DNA of 64,000 nt from NCBI GenBank assembly GCA_013213785.1, contig JABSPZ010000007.1, positions 186,001 through 250,000 on the forward strand, given 5' to 3'. Below, in pieces: positions 27,018 through 36,412 of the stretch (position 1 is the first letter of the stretch; each line of letters opens with the position of its first letter). The stretch is from Henriciella sp. (GTDB taxonomy: Bacteria > Pseudomonadota > Alphaproteobacteria > Caulobacterales > Hyphomonadaceae). Below the pieces are notes generated by a model that saw only the letters and a program-made list of their open reading frames with translations, made no database searches and was not told the DNA's origin. The position numbers were made by a program, and so were the translations under genes.

Positions 27018-27622
27018 AGTTACGAGCGTTGACCCATGATCAGCAAGCCTCCCAAAGCGGCTTCTCCATGGTTGAGGTTCTCGCCGTATTGATCATCGCG
27101 AGCACTCTGCTCGCGAGCATGATGTCGATATTGCTCATGTCCCAAAGGTCGTTCCAAGAATTTTCTAACGCTGACCAACGAGCCTCAGAGCGGTTCTTCT
27201 TTGAACAACAATTCGCTGTGTTCGCGGAGGCTCTTGAGACCCTGCCCCATCCCGAAATTGAAGGCACGTGCGAATTCAAAGGGGATCATAACGGATTTAG
27301 CGGATGCTTTTATGATGTTTTTGATGGCGTCGGTAAAATGCGAAGCTTCACCTTGGTGCTTGAGAGATCTGAAGACGGCACCATCGTTTGGTTGGACTAT
27401 CAGGACGAGAAAACGTCTTGGTTCAGATCCAGTGCTGTCCTTTCAATCAAGTATCAAAACATCGCAGGTCAGACCATTGCGCAATGGCCGGCAGCTGAGC
27501 AGAGCGCAAATGCGCCAAGTCTTCTTGATCGTCCAATTCCCCCAAGTGCATTGGTCTTAGAATTCGCAGCAGTTGGTGCTGCACCAGCAACGAGGCGGCT
27601 CTTTGTTACCAAACGCAGATAA
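27014..27622 (+). CDS. gspJ: Minor pseudopilin, GspJ-like
   Basis: 202 residues from the ATG at 27014, which overlaps the gspH stop (ATGA). Cleavage site and stem: QSG / FSMVEVLAVLIIASTLLASM. The globular domain is larger than in gspH and is followed in the genome by gspK, as usual for gspJ. The tip complex of the pseudopilus normally contains I, J and K. Confidence 0.75.
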   Translation: MKLRALTHDQQASQSGFSMVEVLAVLIIASTLLASMMSILLMSQRSFQEFSNADQRASERFFFEQQFAVFAEALETLPHPEIEGTCEFKGDHNGFSGCFYDVFDGVGKMRSFTLVLERSEDGTIVWLDYQDEKTSWFRSSAVLSIKYQNIAGQTIAQWPAAEQSANAPSLLDRPIPPSALVLEFAAVGAAPATRRLFVTKRR

Positions 27623-28571
27623 TTTTCGCCCCCGCAAAGCGGAACAAGGCTTTGTCATGCCCTTGTGCTTAGTGGTCATCGCACTACTGGCGTTATCGGC
27701 TGCAACCTTGTCGACCTCCCTGCAGACCGCGACAGCTCGCGCGCAGTTGCAACAAGACACACTCAACTTCGAATGGTCGATGCACAATCTAGAACAGCAG
27801 GTCATCTGGAGATCCCTGCTTGAGCGCGCGGCGATCAATTCCCAGTTCCAGGGCCAACAGGTGTTGGCGCAAGTCGAACGCGAACTCGATCAAGCGGGGC
27901 CATGGGATACACGGTCCAATCCAATCGAGTGGCGCGGGCTTTACGACACCGAAGAATTTGAAGCAGGCCGCTACAAGGTCATCATTCAGGATGCGCGTGG
28001 ATTGTTTGATATCAATTATCCGAGTGAAACCTATCTCAGCTACGCCCTACGAACCATGAACGTCCCGCCGTCTCAGAGACGGAAAGCGCTAGAAGATATT
28101 CGAACGCGGGTCGCTGAATTCGCAGCCCTCAGGATCGTTGGAGACGAAGAGTATAGAACGACGACCGTCTCAGGATTGAGCGGCATGTCAGACCTTTGCG
28201 GTCTGGAGGCTTGGAGTTCCATAGAGCTATGCGACTCCCCCACGGCACTTGCAAAATATGTTACTTTTGGATCTGGTTCGCTACCAAACATAAAGCTGAC
28301 ACCGGATTATCTCAGAGATGAGATGGGCGTGCGTTCTGTCGGAGCCGGCGACGCCGGGCTCATCTCAGACTGGGAGCGCATCCAACAACGAGAAGGCTTT
28401 TTTGACCCCTTGCTGGCCTCAGGTGCCGGTGGACGCAAGTTTCACATATGGCTGCATGATCAAAGAGCTGGGTTACAGCGTTATTTTGAGCTAGATCATT
28501 CTTTGGATCCGGCGCTGCGCCCTTTTCGGGTTAGCCAAAGAAACGAAGGCGCAGCTCCTGACGAGCCATAA
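27603..28571 (+). CDS. gspK: Minor pseudopilin, GspK-like
   Basis: Largest minor pseudopilin, 322 residues, expected at the tip of the pseudopilus. The stem is EQG / FVMPLCLVVIALLALSA, lacking Glu at +5 as is typical of GspK. Further support: WSMHNLEQQVIWRSLLERAA-like helix, DARGLFDINY, and a LRTMNVPPSQRRKALEDI helical insertion domain. Probable TTG start at 27603 with GAGG 7 bases upstream, overlapping gspJ; an upstream TTG at 27573 is an alternative. Confidence 0.8.
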   Translation: MLPNADNFRPRKAEQGFVMPLCLVVIALLALSAATLSTSLQTATARAQLQQDTLNFEWSMHNLEQQVIWRSLLERAAINSQFQGQQVLAQVERELDQAGPWDTRSNPIEWRGLYDTEEFEAGRYKVIIQDARGLFDINYPSETYLSYALRTMNVPPSQRRKALEDIRTRVAEFAALRIVGDEEYRTTTVSGLSGMSDLCGLEAWSSIELCDSPTALAKYVTFGSGSLPNIKLTPDYLRDEMGVRSVGAGDAGLISDWERIQQREGFFDPLLASGAGGRKFHIWLHDQRAGLQRYFELDHSLDPALRPFRVSQRNEGAAPDEP

Positions 28572-28600
28572 TTTGAAGCAATACCAGCCCGTAGAGTAAC

Positions 28601-29659
28601 ATGATTTTTCAACCAGCGCTGATATATTTGGACAGACAAGGGCAACTCTCCGGCTCATTGGGGAGTGGGCTTTCCCAGTGGCTGAACGGAAAGCGCATCG
28701 TACTGTCCCGAGCCATTTGCTCATACGAACGCATAAAAAATGATCCAGGGCTAACAAAACAAAATCAACTAAGACGCGCGTATCTGCATGCGATCGAAAA
28801 ATCCCCTTACGAAAATCCGGGCGTTTTTATTTCGACGGAAAACCATGGCACGGCCATCTGGAGCTGGGACGCAGCAGCCGTGGAGAGTCAAACCGGTGAA
28901 AAAAGCTTACTCTGCGTACCCGAAAGTGCGTTTTATAAAGGCTTGGGGGAAGGCTTTTACGTGGTTCAATGCTTGGATGGTTTCGAAGGCTTGTATTGTA
29001 GCGAGGAAGAAGTCGTTCTTAGTCGATGGTGGCCAAATGCACCGTCTGAGAGCGATTGGCTGCGATTCACCCTAAATGCTGAACAGTTCGGCGCGAAATC
29101 TGCGCCAATACCAGACCCGATCACCGTCAAGTCTTTCAGGCGATCCTCGCCTCCACAAAATCAGATAGGGCACCGCGACGTCGTCCGCATAATCGATAAG
29201 CCACGTCTTATATCACTCGCAGTCCTCGTGGCGACGCTGATCACGCTTTACCCAATCGCCAGATGGGCACACCTCAGCGCCCAATCGGCATCCCTCGGAT
29301 CCAAACTCAGCGGAATGTCAGAGCAGTTCGACGTACGCTTGGAGCAAATGAAAGAGCGGAGCGATCTGTCAGCGTCGATAGACATCTTATCGAAAGCCGT
29401 AGATTCAGAGCCTGCTTTTGTACCCTTTGCGGAAGGGGTCTCTATTATTCAGGATGCCGGTGGAGTAATTCATCGCGTTTCATTCAGTGATGAAGCTTGG
29501 GAAGTAGGTTTCTCGACGGGTTCTGGTTTCAGCGAGACTGAGCTGGTGAGAGTATTGGAAGAAAATCCAATCCTAACCTCGGCATCAGTCGAGGCAGACC
29601 GTCGCGAAAATTACTGGGTCGTACGTTTCCGCAATGCGACAGAGAGCGTAGAGGGATAG
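28601..29659 (+). CDS. gspL: GspL-like inner-membrane platform protein
   Basis: 352 residues: a cytoplasmic actin-like N-terminal region (about 1-200), one membrane helix (about 207-224, LISLAVLVATLITLYPIA), a coiled coil and a small periplasmic ferredoxin-like domain. This is the GspL layout, which links the ATPase GspE to the membrane. Sequence conservation is low, so position between gspK and gspM carries much weight. Confidence 0.7.
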   Translation: MIFQPALIYLDRQGQLSGSLGSGLSQWLNGKRIVLSRAICSYERIKNDPGLTKQNQLRRAYLHAIEKSPYENPGVFISTENHGTAIWSWDAAAVESQTGEKSLLCVPESAFYKGLGEGFYVVQCLDGFEGLYCSEEEVVLSRWWPNAPSESDWLRFTLNAEQFGAKSAPIPDPITVKSFRRSSPPQNQIGHRDVVRIIDKPRLISLAVLVATLITLYPIARWAHLSAQSASLGSKLSGMSEQFDVRLEQMKERSDLSASIDILSKAVDSEPAFVPFAEGVSIIQDAGGVIHRVSFSDEAWEVGFSTGSGFSETELVRVLEENPILTSASVEADRRENYWVVRFRNATESVEG

Positions 29660-29663
29660 TCAG

Positions 29664-30206
29664 ATGAAAAAAGTCACCCTCTATATCGAAGAACAAATGA
29701 CGCCCTTGCTTGGCGGCGCCATCGCAACCTTGTTCCTATTAGTTTGTTTCTGGGTGTTTGATACAGTTTCTCAAGCAAACGTCGCCCTCCAAAGCAAAAT
29801 ACTAGATCAAAAATCCGAGCTCGCTCAAATGCAGGCCCTCGAAGACAATCCAGGACAAATGAGCGCGAATGTCGTGCTCGCTCAAGTTTTGGAAAACTTG
29901 TCGTCAAAAACACTCAGAGAAGAAACAGAGGGCCTTAATTCCGCTTTGTTTCAGCAGCACATAAGGCAAACACTTCAAGAGTGTGGAATGGAGCGTGTGT
30001 CGATCGTCTTATCTTCTACTGACGACCCCGAGCTGCCGGGTCTCGTGATCTATGAGGCCGCTATCAGAGCGCGCGATTCAAATAGAGTAATGGCTCTCTG
30101 CTTTCAACGGTTATCAGAAATGGAAGTCGCTGCTAAGGTTGACTATATTAGGTGGACAGAATCTGGATTGTTCCAAGCGAATGTTCTCGGGTTCTCAGAA
30201 TTGTAA
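29664..30206 (+). CDS. gspM: GspM-like inner-membrane platform protein
   Basis: 180 residues with a short cytoplasmic tail, one membrane helix (about 14-34), a coiled coil (about 40-60) and a periplasmic ferredoxin-like domain. The layout and the position after gspL fit GspM. No residues are diagnostic. It is separated from gspL by 4 bases. Confidence 0.65.
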   Translation: MKKVTLYIEEQMTPLLGGAIATLFLLVCFWVFDTVSQANVALQSKILDQKSELAQMQALEDNPGQMSANVVLAQVLENLSSKTLREETEGLNSALFQQHIRQTLQECGMERVSIVLSSTDDPELPGLVIYEAAIRARDSNRVMALCFQRLSEMEVAAKVDYIRWTESGLFQANVLGFSEL

Positions 30207-30214
30207 GGTAGAGT

Positions 30215-30715
30215 ATGATTTCGCTGCTGACGGCATTGCATACTAAACAGGTATGGTTGGGGATCCTAGCCTTGTCTGTTTGGATCGTGCTGTACGCGAC
30301 GCGTCCAGTGCCTGCACAACCCATATTCGATCCGAGCACCAATGGCTATTCTGACCGGGTTCAATCCAATCGAACATCAGATCTAAACTACGGCATGCAA
30401 AAGCTAATTCAGTCTGGCTTTTACACGCCCTCTCCCGATGCTGGCTCAGCAAGAGCTCAATTGGCAGCTGCTGAAGAAAACAAAGCTGTCGCGCTGCCCA
30501 AACTTGGCACGACTCGGTCGGTGAATGGGAAATGGGCCGCTTACTTTGGCAGCGGTGCAGATCGCATTGTCGTTGAAGAGAATGATGCAATTTATGGCTG
30601 GATCGTTTCTGATATTGGCCCCTCATCAATACAACTCACAAACGAAACGGAATCGCGTAGATTGTATCTCTTCGAGCGCCTTCCGGATGCAAACTCGGAA
30701 GATTCGCAATTATGA
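30215..30715 (+). CDS. gspC: GspC-like inner-membrane protein
   Basis: 166 residues. N-terminal membrane helix (about 12-30) followed by a periplasmic linker and a C-terminal beta domain resembling the GspC homology region: VNGKWAAYFGSGADRIVVEE, then DAIYGWIVSDIGPSSIQLTN and RRLYLF. GspC connects the inner-membrane platform to the secretin; no PDZ domain is present here. Overlaps gspD by 4 bases. Confidence 0.7.
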   Translation: MISLLTALHTKQVWLGILALSVWIVLYATRPVPAQPIFDPSTNGYSDRVQSNRTSDLNYGMQKLIQSGFYTPSPDAGSARAQLAAAEENKAVALPKLGTTRSVNGKWAAYFGSGADRIVVEENDAIYGWIVSDIGPSSIQLTNETESRRLYLFERLPDANSEDSQL

Positions 30716-32934
30716 AACGATCATTCTATGCACCGCTGAGTCTACTGGCTTTGACCCTTGGTTCCTGCGCCTCGGGGGACAAGTCTGGAGCGTTTGATAC
30801 GTCCGACATCCCACAAGTTCGCCCGCAATCGCAGGTCAGTTCGGGATCCGCTATTGCTCCCAACGAAGCGGCGCCCTTGGGTCAACCTGACCCCATGACT
30901 GAAGCCGAAAATGGCGAGCTCAGATTTGGGACGGTGCCTAGAATTGGCACGCCGCGACCGATTGCAGGGGCTTCTGGACCGAGCTATCCTCCTTTGCCGA
31001 GCGGGGATCTAGAAATCTCGCTCAGCGCAAGCCAATCCATTCCGGAGTTTATTGATATCGTTTTTGGCGATATCCTCGGCACAGGATATTCTCTGGGCCC
31101 TGGAGTCGATAGCAATCCAGGCATCGTTAACCTTCGGACGCCATCCGAGATGTCTCCGAGGGACCTTTACGACACTGCAGTAAACACACTGCAGCTGCAT
31201 GCCATCAGCGTCGCATTCGAAGACGGCGAAGTGAAAATCTATGCAGATGAAAACCTACGCGAATCTGCCCCGAGATTTATCCCGTCGCGCGCGCGCAGTT
31301 CTGTTCCGGCTGGCCTTCAGCCGATCGTTCAATATGTCGAGATTTATGCGCGCGATCTCAACGATATGGCCCAAATTCTGAAAGACGCATTTCCCGACTC
31401 CAATGACCTGACCGTTCGCGTCAATCGGGCATCCAACTCGCTGACAATTGCCGGCCTTCCACAACAAGCCTCCGAAGCGCTCAAGATCATCGAAGAGATG
31501 GATGAGCTCGATTATGCCGATACCGAATATGCGGTATATACCGCGCGAAATTGGAGTGCCGAGGAACTCGGTAAGGCCCTTGAAGAGCTCCTAATTTTGA
31601 ACGGACTATCGGTTACAAGTCAGCGAGGCGTCACTGCGTCGATTAACTTGAAAACGATCGATTACACGCAGCAAGTCTATATCTTTGCTCGCCGCCCAGA
31701 CTTCTTGGATTTAGCGATCAGAACAATACGCACGCTTGATTCTGACGCGTCTCCTGATGATGAACGGACCACGCGCGTTTACAAAGCGAAGCACTACAAA
31801 GCTGAGGACCTCGTGCAAGTGCTAGACAGCGTCGCTGGTCTTTCCCAGTCCGCTAGCACTTCACAAGGCACGGCAGGCTTGAGCGCATCCGACGCGAACA
31901 GCGGCGGTGAAGAAGCCGCCGTGGCAAGCACTGGAAGCTATGTCGTAGACCTGCAGGGAAATCGGATCATTTTCCAAGCAACAAATGACGAATACGCAGA
32001 TACAATAAAGCTTCTAAATAAGATCGACGTTCCGGCGTCTGAAGTCTTAATCGAAGTGACGATCGCAGAGGTAACACTTACCGATCAAACAAGATCAGGC
32101 GTCGAGTTCATTTTCAACCAAATCGGCTCCAGAGGCTTTGCCGTTGATGTCGGCACCCTCGGAGGATTAGGTCTTGCTTCAGGAGGCCTGTCCGGCGGTG
32201 CTCGCGGGGGCGATTACATCTTGGACTTCAGCGCGTTCGCTTCGAATAATGACGTCAATGTTCTGTCCACGCCAAGGATCGTGACGAAATCAGGCTCCAG
32301 CGCAAGCATTCAAGTCGGAACAGATGTACCGCTTATTATTTCACAGTCTGCAGGAAATTCTCAATCTGCGGGCACGACGGATATCCTGCAAACGGTTCAA
32401 TATCGCGAAACCGGGATCTTGCTCGACATTACACCTTTAGTCCTCTCAGAGGACCGCATTGACCTCACAATTAGCCAAGAGGTTTCATCTGCTGAAGACA
32501 ATGAAAATCAATCCATCGCGTCTCCGTTAATTTCGAATAGAAGCCTTCAAACAGAATTGACCCTACAAGACGGTCAATCCGCGATTTTGGGAGGATTGAT
32601 CGAAAACAGATACAGTCGCGGTATCAGCGGGGTTCCTCTTCTAAAAGATATTCCGGGCCTCGGCAGAGCCTTCAGCACTGAGACACTCAATAACTCGCAA
32701 ACCGTGTTGATGGTTATGATTACACCATATGTTCTGAACTCGAGAGAAGACAGGGCTGGCGCAGTCAATGCGCTCGCGGATCGCGTCAACGACGCTTACA
32801 TAAGGTCTTTCTCTGGATCCAAAACGTTCATCAAGCCAACGGCACCTTTGCGGGTTTCTCCTCAACCTGAGGATTCCTCGTCGGATGGAGAGTCCATAAA
32901 CCATGGAAGAATATCGGCAGCAAAAGACTTCTAA
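30712..32934 (+). CDS. gspD: Type II secretion outer-membrane secretin GspD
   Basis: Outer-membrane channel of the type II secretion system, 740 residues. The N-terminus has a lipobox-like LGSCAS (Cys about residue 19), so it may be a lipoprotein. N-domains include ELDYADTEYAVYTARNWSAE; the secretin core has VEVTIAEVTLTDQTRSGVEF-like sequence, VLSTPRIVTKSGSSASIQVG, VPLI, GILLDITPLVLSEDRIDLTI and GLIENRYSRGISGVPLLKDI. A gap of Ser/Gly/Ala-rich sequence (about residues 375-410) separates N3 from the core. Confidence 0.95.
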   Translation: MKRSFYAPLSLLALTLGSCASGDKSGAFDTSDIPQVRPQSQVSSGSAIAPNEAAPLGQPDPMTEAENGELRFGTVPRIGTPRPIAGASGPSYPPLPSGDLEISLSASQSIPEFIDIVFGDILGTGYSLGPGVDSNPGIVNLRTPSEMSPRDLYDTAVNTLQLHAISVAFEDGEVKIYADENLRESAPRFIPSRARSSVPAGLQPIVQYVEIYARDLNDMAQILKDAFPDSNDLTVRVNRASNSLTIAGLPQQASEALKIIEEMDELDYADTEYAVYTARNWSAEELGKALEELLILNGLSVTSQRGVTASINLKTIDYTQQVYIFARRPDFLDLAIRTIRTLDSDASPDDERTTRVYKAKHYKAEDLVQVLDSVAGLSQSASTSQGTAGLSASDANSGGEEAAVASTGSYVVDLQGNRIIFQATNDEYADTIKLLNKIDVPASEVLIEVTIAEVTLTDQTRSGVEFIFNQIGSRGFAVDVGTLGGLGLASGGLSGGARGGDYILDFSAFASNNDVNVLSTPRIVTKSGSSASIQVGTDVPLIISQSAGNSQSAGTTDILQTVQYRETGILLDITPLVLSEDRIDLTISQEVSSAEDNENQSIASPLISNRSLQTELTLQDGQSAILGGLIENRYSRGISGVPLLKDIPGLGRAFSTETLNNSQTVLMVMITPYVLNSREDRAGAVNALADRVNDAYIRSFSGSKTFIKPTAPLRVSPQPEDSSSDGESINHGRISAAKDF

Positions 32935-33349
32935 GACTTTGTTGCACTCGATTGTCCCATGCGGGTGCGTGACACGGCAAAGTGAACGAGGCCTCAGTAC
33001 GATAGAAGTGATCGCGGCGTTACTTCTATTCTCGATCGCCCTGTTACCTATTGCTCAGGTTCAAATAAACGCGCAACGCGGTTCGATTATTGTCAACGAA
33101 GCCGAGACGAAAGCTAGGCTTGAACAGCAAGCGCTGATTTACATGAAATCGGTAAACGTCGCTCTACGACCTACCGGCGAGCACTCATTCGGGGATGGCT
33201 CTATACGATGGACATCCGAACTCGTCGTGCCAAATGCACAAATCCGACTAAATGAAAGAACCATAGGGTTCTACAATGTTCAGGTAGAGTTGAGAAAAGA
33301 AGAGCGCCTACTGTCTTCTCGCACGCTACAAATAACAGGCTGGAACTAA
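32903..33349 (+). CDS. gspI: Minor pseudopilin, GspI-like
   Basis: 148 residues with a long leader (about 32 residues), cleavage site ERG / LSTIEVIAALLLFSIALLPI and a small beta domain ending in VQVELRKEERL...RTLQIT. The short beta-rich domain suits GspI. It is displaced from the other pseudopilin genes, overlapping the end of gspD by 32 bases. The usual order is G-H-I-J-K. Confidence 0.7.
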   Translation: MEEYRQQKTSKTLLHSIVPCGCVTRQSERGLSTIEVIAALLLFSIALLPIAQVQINAQRGSIIVNEAETKARLEQQALIYMKSVNVALRPTGEHSFGDGSIRWTSELVVPNAQIRLNERTIGFYNVQVELRKEERLLSSRTLQITGWN

Positions 33350-33358
33350 GGTTCCAGC
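33339..33358. terminator. Hairpin between convergent gspI and gspF
   Basis: GCTGGAAC-TAAG-GTTCCAGC, a perfect 8-base stem that contains the gspI stop codon. No T-run on either side, so its action as a terminator is uncertain. Confidence 0.35.
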
Positions 33359-33369
33359 TGACCCGCGAC

Positions 33370-34569
33370 TTATAGAGACACGTCGTAAAGGCTGGTCATA
33401 GAGGTGACCAAGGCGATCACAACAGTTCCGACGATCAAAGAAATCACTAGGATGGCGATCGGCTCTGCTAGCTTACCCAGTCTGCCAGACTTGGAACTGA
33501 CATCTTCGTCCAAATTGTCTGTCGCGATCAAAAGCATCTCTGCCAGACGGCCCGATTTAACTCCGGTTGAGACAAGACTGAGGACAAGTGGATCGAGCCG
33601 TTCAACCTTTTTCAACGCTTCGTCTAAGGACAACCCCGAGCGTAAATCACGCGTCACATTCTGAAATTCAGACTTCATAGTCGGGTCTCCGATCGACTGG
33701 TTAGCCAGTTCCACGGCTTCCAATAGATGAGATCTCGCATCGACAGAAATACCAATGGTTCTGGTCCAGTTGGACATATCGGCTGTTTGCATCAGCCCTC
33801 CCAGTACAGGAATTCGATATCCCAATCGCATAAAAGACTCTCTGGCTGACTTCGAGCGCCAAACCAGTAAAGCGAGGCCAAGTATTCCTCCCAAGCCAAC
33901 GAGCACGAGCATGGGGTTGCCAGTCATGAACTCACTGATCGAGAACACAGTATCGGCAATCAGAGGCAAACTATCCCTCGAATCTCCAATCATAGAAGAA
34001 AAACGAGGCACTACGACGTAGAACATAAACACAACCGCAACGATGCCGACAACCAGGAGGAAGGTTGGATACGTGAGCGCATCTCTGAGCTCTTTCTTCA
34101 TTTTCTCTTGCAAAGAGAGCTGATCAGCCAGCATCGACATCACACTTCCGAGGCGCCCCGTTTTTTCACCCAGTTTTACAAGATTGAACACGAGAGGCGG
34201 AAACTCTGGCATCTCTTCTGCCATCGCATCCCCGAGCGTGATACCGGCCCGCAATTTTTGCGAAACTTTGTCCAACTGAGACGAAATGCGTTTGTGTTTT
34301 GTTGCGCCTTTAAGGCTTTGTAGCCCTTCGAGAACTGACACTTCGGCATCTACGAGCACCGAAAACTGCTTCAATAACTGATAATAGTCATTGCTTGAGG
34401 GCTGACCTGTTTTGAGGTCATTTTTCGCGTCTTTCGCTTTAGCAATATCGAAGACGCGGATCTGCCGCGTTTGCAGCTGCCGTAATGCTTCACGTTCTTC
34501 TAAAGCTTCAATTTTCCCGGAGACCTGTGTCCCGTCAGACGCGACACCTTTATACTTATAAATCGGCAT
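33370..34569 (-). CDS. gspF: Type II secretion inner-membrane protein GspF
   Basis: Polytopic inner-membrane platform protein, 399 residues. It has the two GspF repeats: LLKQFSVLVDAEVSVLEGLQ with LGDAMAEEMPEFPPLVFNLV, and WTRTIGISVDARSHLLEAVE with LSLDEALKKVERLDPLVLSL. Membrane helices at about 165-190, 215-235 and 370-390. It follows gspE by 18 bases in a leftward pair convergent with the rest of the locus. Confidence 0.95.
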   Translation of the reverse strand: MPIYKYKGVASDGTQVSGKIEALEEREALRQLQTRQIRVFDIAKAKDAKNDLKTGQPSSNDYYQLLKQFSVLVDAEVSVLEGLQSLKGATKHKRISSQLDKVSQKLRAGITLGDAMAEEMPEFPPLVFNLVKLGEKTGRLGSVMSMLADQLSLQEKMKKELRDALTYPTFLLVVGIVAVVFMFYVVVPRFSSMIGDSRDSLPLIADTVFSISEFMTGNPMLVLVGLGGILGLALLVWRSKSARESFMRLGYRIPVLGGLMQTADMSNWTRTIGISVDARSHLLEAVELANQSIGDPTMKSEFQNVTRDLRSGLSLDEALKKVERLDPLVLSLVSTGVKSGRLAEMLLIATDNLDEDVSSKSGRLGKLAEPIAILVISLIVGTVVIALVTSMTSLYDVSL

Positions 34570-34587
34570 AAGTTTGTTCCGGCCTTA

Positions 34588-36309
34588 TCAACTATACCAA
34601 CGCCCGAAGACGCGTTCAATTTCTTCCAGAGACGTCTGACCGCGCGATGATTTTTCAATCCCGTCGCTGACCATGCTCACATACCCATTCGATCGGAGCG
34701 TGTTTTCATCCATGATGTCAGAAAGCAATCGATCTGGATACTTGTTGACCATGTTGTGCGCGTTCAGCAATTCGAACACCCCGACGCGGCCGCTATATCC
34801 GCTATGCCCGCAATGCTCACACCCCACGGCTTGTCGGTAATCTTGAGACTCTGGAATGATCCCATCTAATTGCAGCCTCGAGTTCGCTCGTGCGACGAGC
34901 GCCTGGTTCTCCTGTGGGACGGAGCAGTGGGGGCAGAGGCGCCGTAGAAGCCTTTGCCCGAGTACGCCGCGTAGAGAGGCTTTGATCAAGAATGGCTCGG
35001 TCCCGAGGTCTTGGAGTCTCTCAATCGCACCCGCAGCCGTGTTTGTATGCAGGGTTGAAAAAACCATGTGCCCGGTCAGGGCGGCTTGGACGGCGACCTC
35101 TGCCGTTTCAGAGTCTCGAATCTCGCCCACCATAATGACATCTGGATCGTGTCGAAGCATCGCCCGCAAGCCACCTGCGAACGTCAATCCGATCTCTGAA
35201 TGCACCTGAATTTGGCCGATATTTTCCATCTCATACTCGACCGGGTCCTCGATCGTGATGATCTTATTCTCACCATTATTGAGGAGTTCGAGCACCCGAT
35301 AGAGCGTGGTCGACTTACCCGATCCTGTCGGTCCGGTGACCAGAAAGATTCCATTCGGCAATCGAACCAGAGATTCAAGTTGGCGGAGCAGTTTTGCTCC
35401 TATCCCCAAGCCTTCCAAATCGGGCAATGAGGATTGCTTGCGCAATAAGCGCAGCACGACACTCTCGCCATAAGTGGACGGGATGGAAGAAACACGTAAA
35501 TCGACTTCCTCACCAGCAACTCGGATCGTTTGACGTCCGTCTTGCGGCAAACGGCGCTCGGAAATATCCATATTGGATAGAATTTTGATGCGCGTCACGA
35601 CCGAGTCAAAGAGGGCGCGTGGGTTGATTCTTTGATGTGCAAGAACACCATCGACACGAAAGCGGGTAATAAAATCGATCTCGGACGGCTCGATATGGAC
35701 GTCTGACGCGCGCAAATCAACCGCATCGGAGAGCAAACCGTTTACAAAATCGATGACTGGCGCTTCTTCGGCGAGCTCTCGTAAGCGCGCAACATCTGCG
35801 CTCGTGTCTTGGCGTAAGCTTCGAGCACCTGCGTCTGCGCTTAGCTGCGCGAACAGTGAATCGAGTGTGCGATTGGTTGCCAGGAACTGCCTGAGTTGAC
35901 CCGTCCAAAATTTTTGGATGCTCTCCTCGCCATTCGTATCGAGTGGGTCGCGTTGGATAAAATTGAGCGTTTCTGGCTCTTTGCTATCCACCCAAATGAC
36001 GACGTCCAGCGCGCTGAGCCAACCATCGGTCACATCGAGCGCTGTCATCGCCCGCTTGATGTCATCTAATGAGGGGACAGGTGAAGCTGAGGTTTCGATA
36101 CATTCGAGCGAAAGTACCTTTTCATAAACTTTGAGGAGGTCCTGTTCGCGCAACAAACCAAGTTTCATGACCGCTTGGCGAAGACTGCCACCAATGCTCG
36201 ATTGGAACTTCTGGACTTCCGCAAGCTGAGATTCAGAGAGTAGCCCTGCCTCAACTAAAGTGCCTGACAGGCTCGTCGAAAATCCAATATCGTTTTGCAC
36301 GCGATACAC
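34588..36309 (-). CDS. gspE: Type II secretion ATPase GspE
   Basis: Cytoplasmic hexameric ATPase that powers secretion, 573 residues. An N1E-like domain precedes the ATPase core: IFLVTGPTGSGKSTTLYRVL (Walker A), LRAMLRHDPDVIMVGEIRDS (Walker B region) and GHMVFSTLHTNTA. The metal-binding CPHC...CEHC tetracysteine is intact near residue 490. GTG start at 36309; a second GTG at 36300 is better spaced from a GAGG and may be the true start. Confidence 0.96.
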   Translation of the reverse strand: MYRVQNDIGFSTSLSGTLVEAGLLSESQLAEVQKFQSSIGGSLRQAVMKLGLLREQDLLKVYEKVLSLECIETSASPVPSLDDIKRAMTALDVTDGWLSALDVVIWVDSKEPETLNFIQRDPLDTNGEESIQKFWTGQLRQFLATNRTLDSLFAQLSADAGARSLRQDTSADVARLRELAEEAPVIDFVNGLLSDAVDLRASDVHIEPSEIDFITRFRVDGVLAHQRINPRALFDSVVTRIKILSNMDISERRLPQDGRQTIRVAGEEVDLRVSSIPSTYGESVVLRLLRKQSSLPDLEGLGIGAKLLRQLESLVRLPNGIFLVTGPTGSGKSTTLYRVLELLNNGENKIITIEDPVEYEMENIGQIQVHSEIGLTFAGGLRAMLRHDPDVIMVGEIRDSETAEVAVQAALTGHMVFSTLHTNTAAGAIERLQDLGTEPFLIKASLRGVLGQRLLRRLCPHCSVPQENQALVARANSRLQLDGIIPESQDYRQAVGCEHCGHSGYSGRVGVFELLNAHNMVNKYPDRLLSDIMDENTLRSNGYVSMVSDGIEKSSRGQTSLEEIERVFGRWYS

Positions 36310-36347
36310 CTCACACTGCTCGCTTCGACCCTAAACATATTCCAGGC

Positions 36348-36380
36348 AAAAAAAAGAGGGCGCACACTGTGCGCCCTCTT
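36348..36380 (-). terminator. Intrinsic terminator of the surface protein gene
   Basis: On the minus strand: perfect 10-base GC-rich stem (GAGGGCGCAC / GTGCGCCCTC, 3-base loop) extended by A-T pairs and followed by eight T. Strong rho-independent terminator between the 36413 gene and gspE. Confidence 0.88.
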
Positions 36381-36412
36381 CCATAGATCATCTAATTCAG
36401 ATGGGTATCGAC

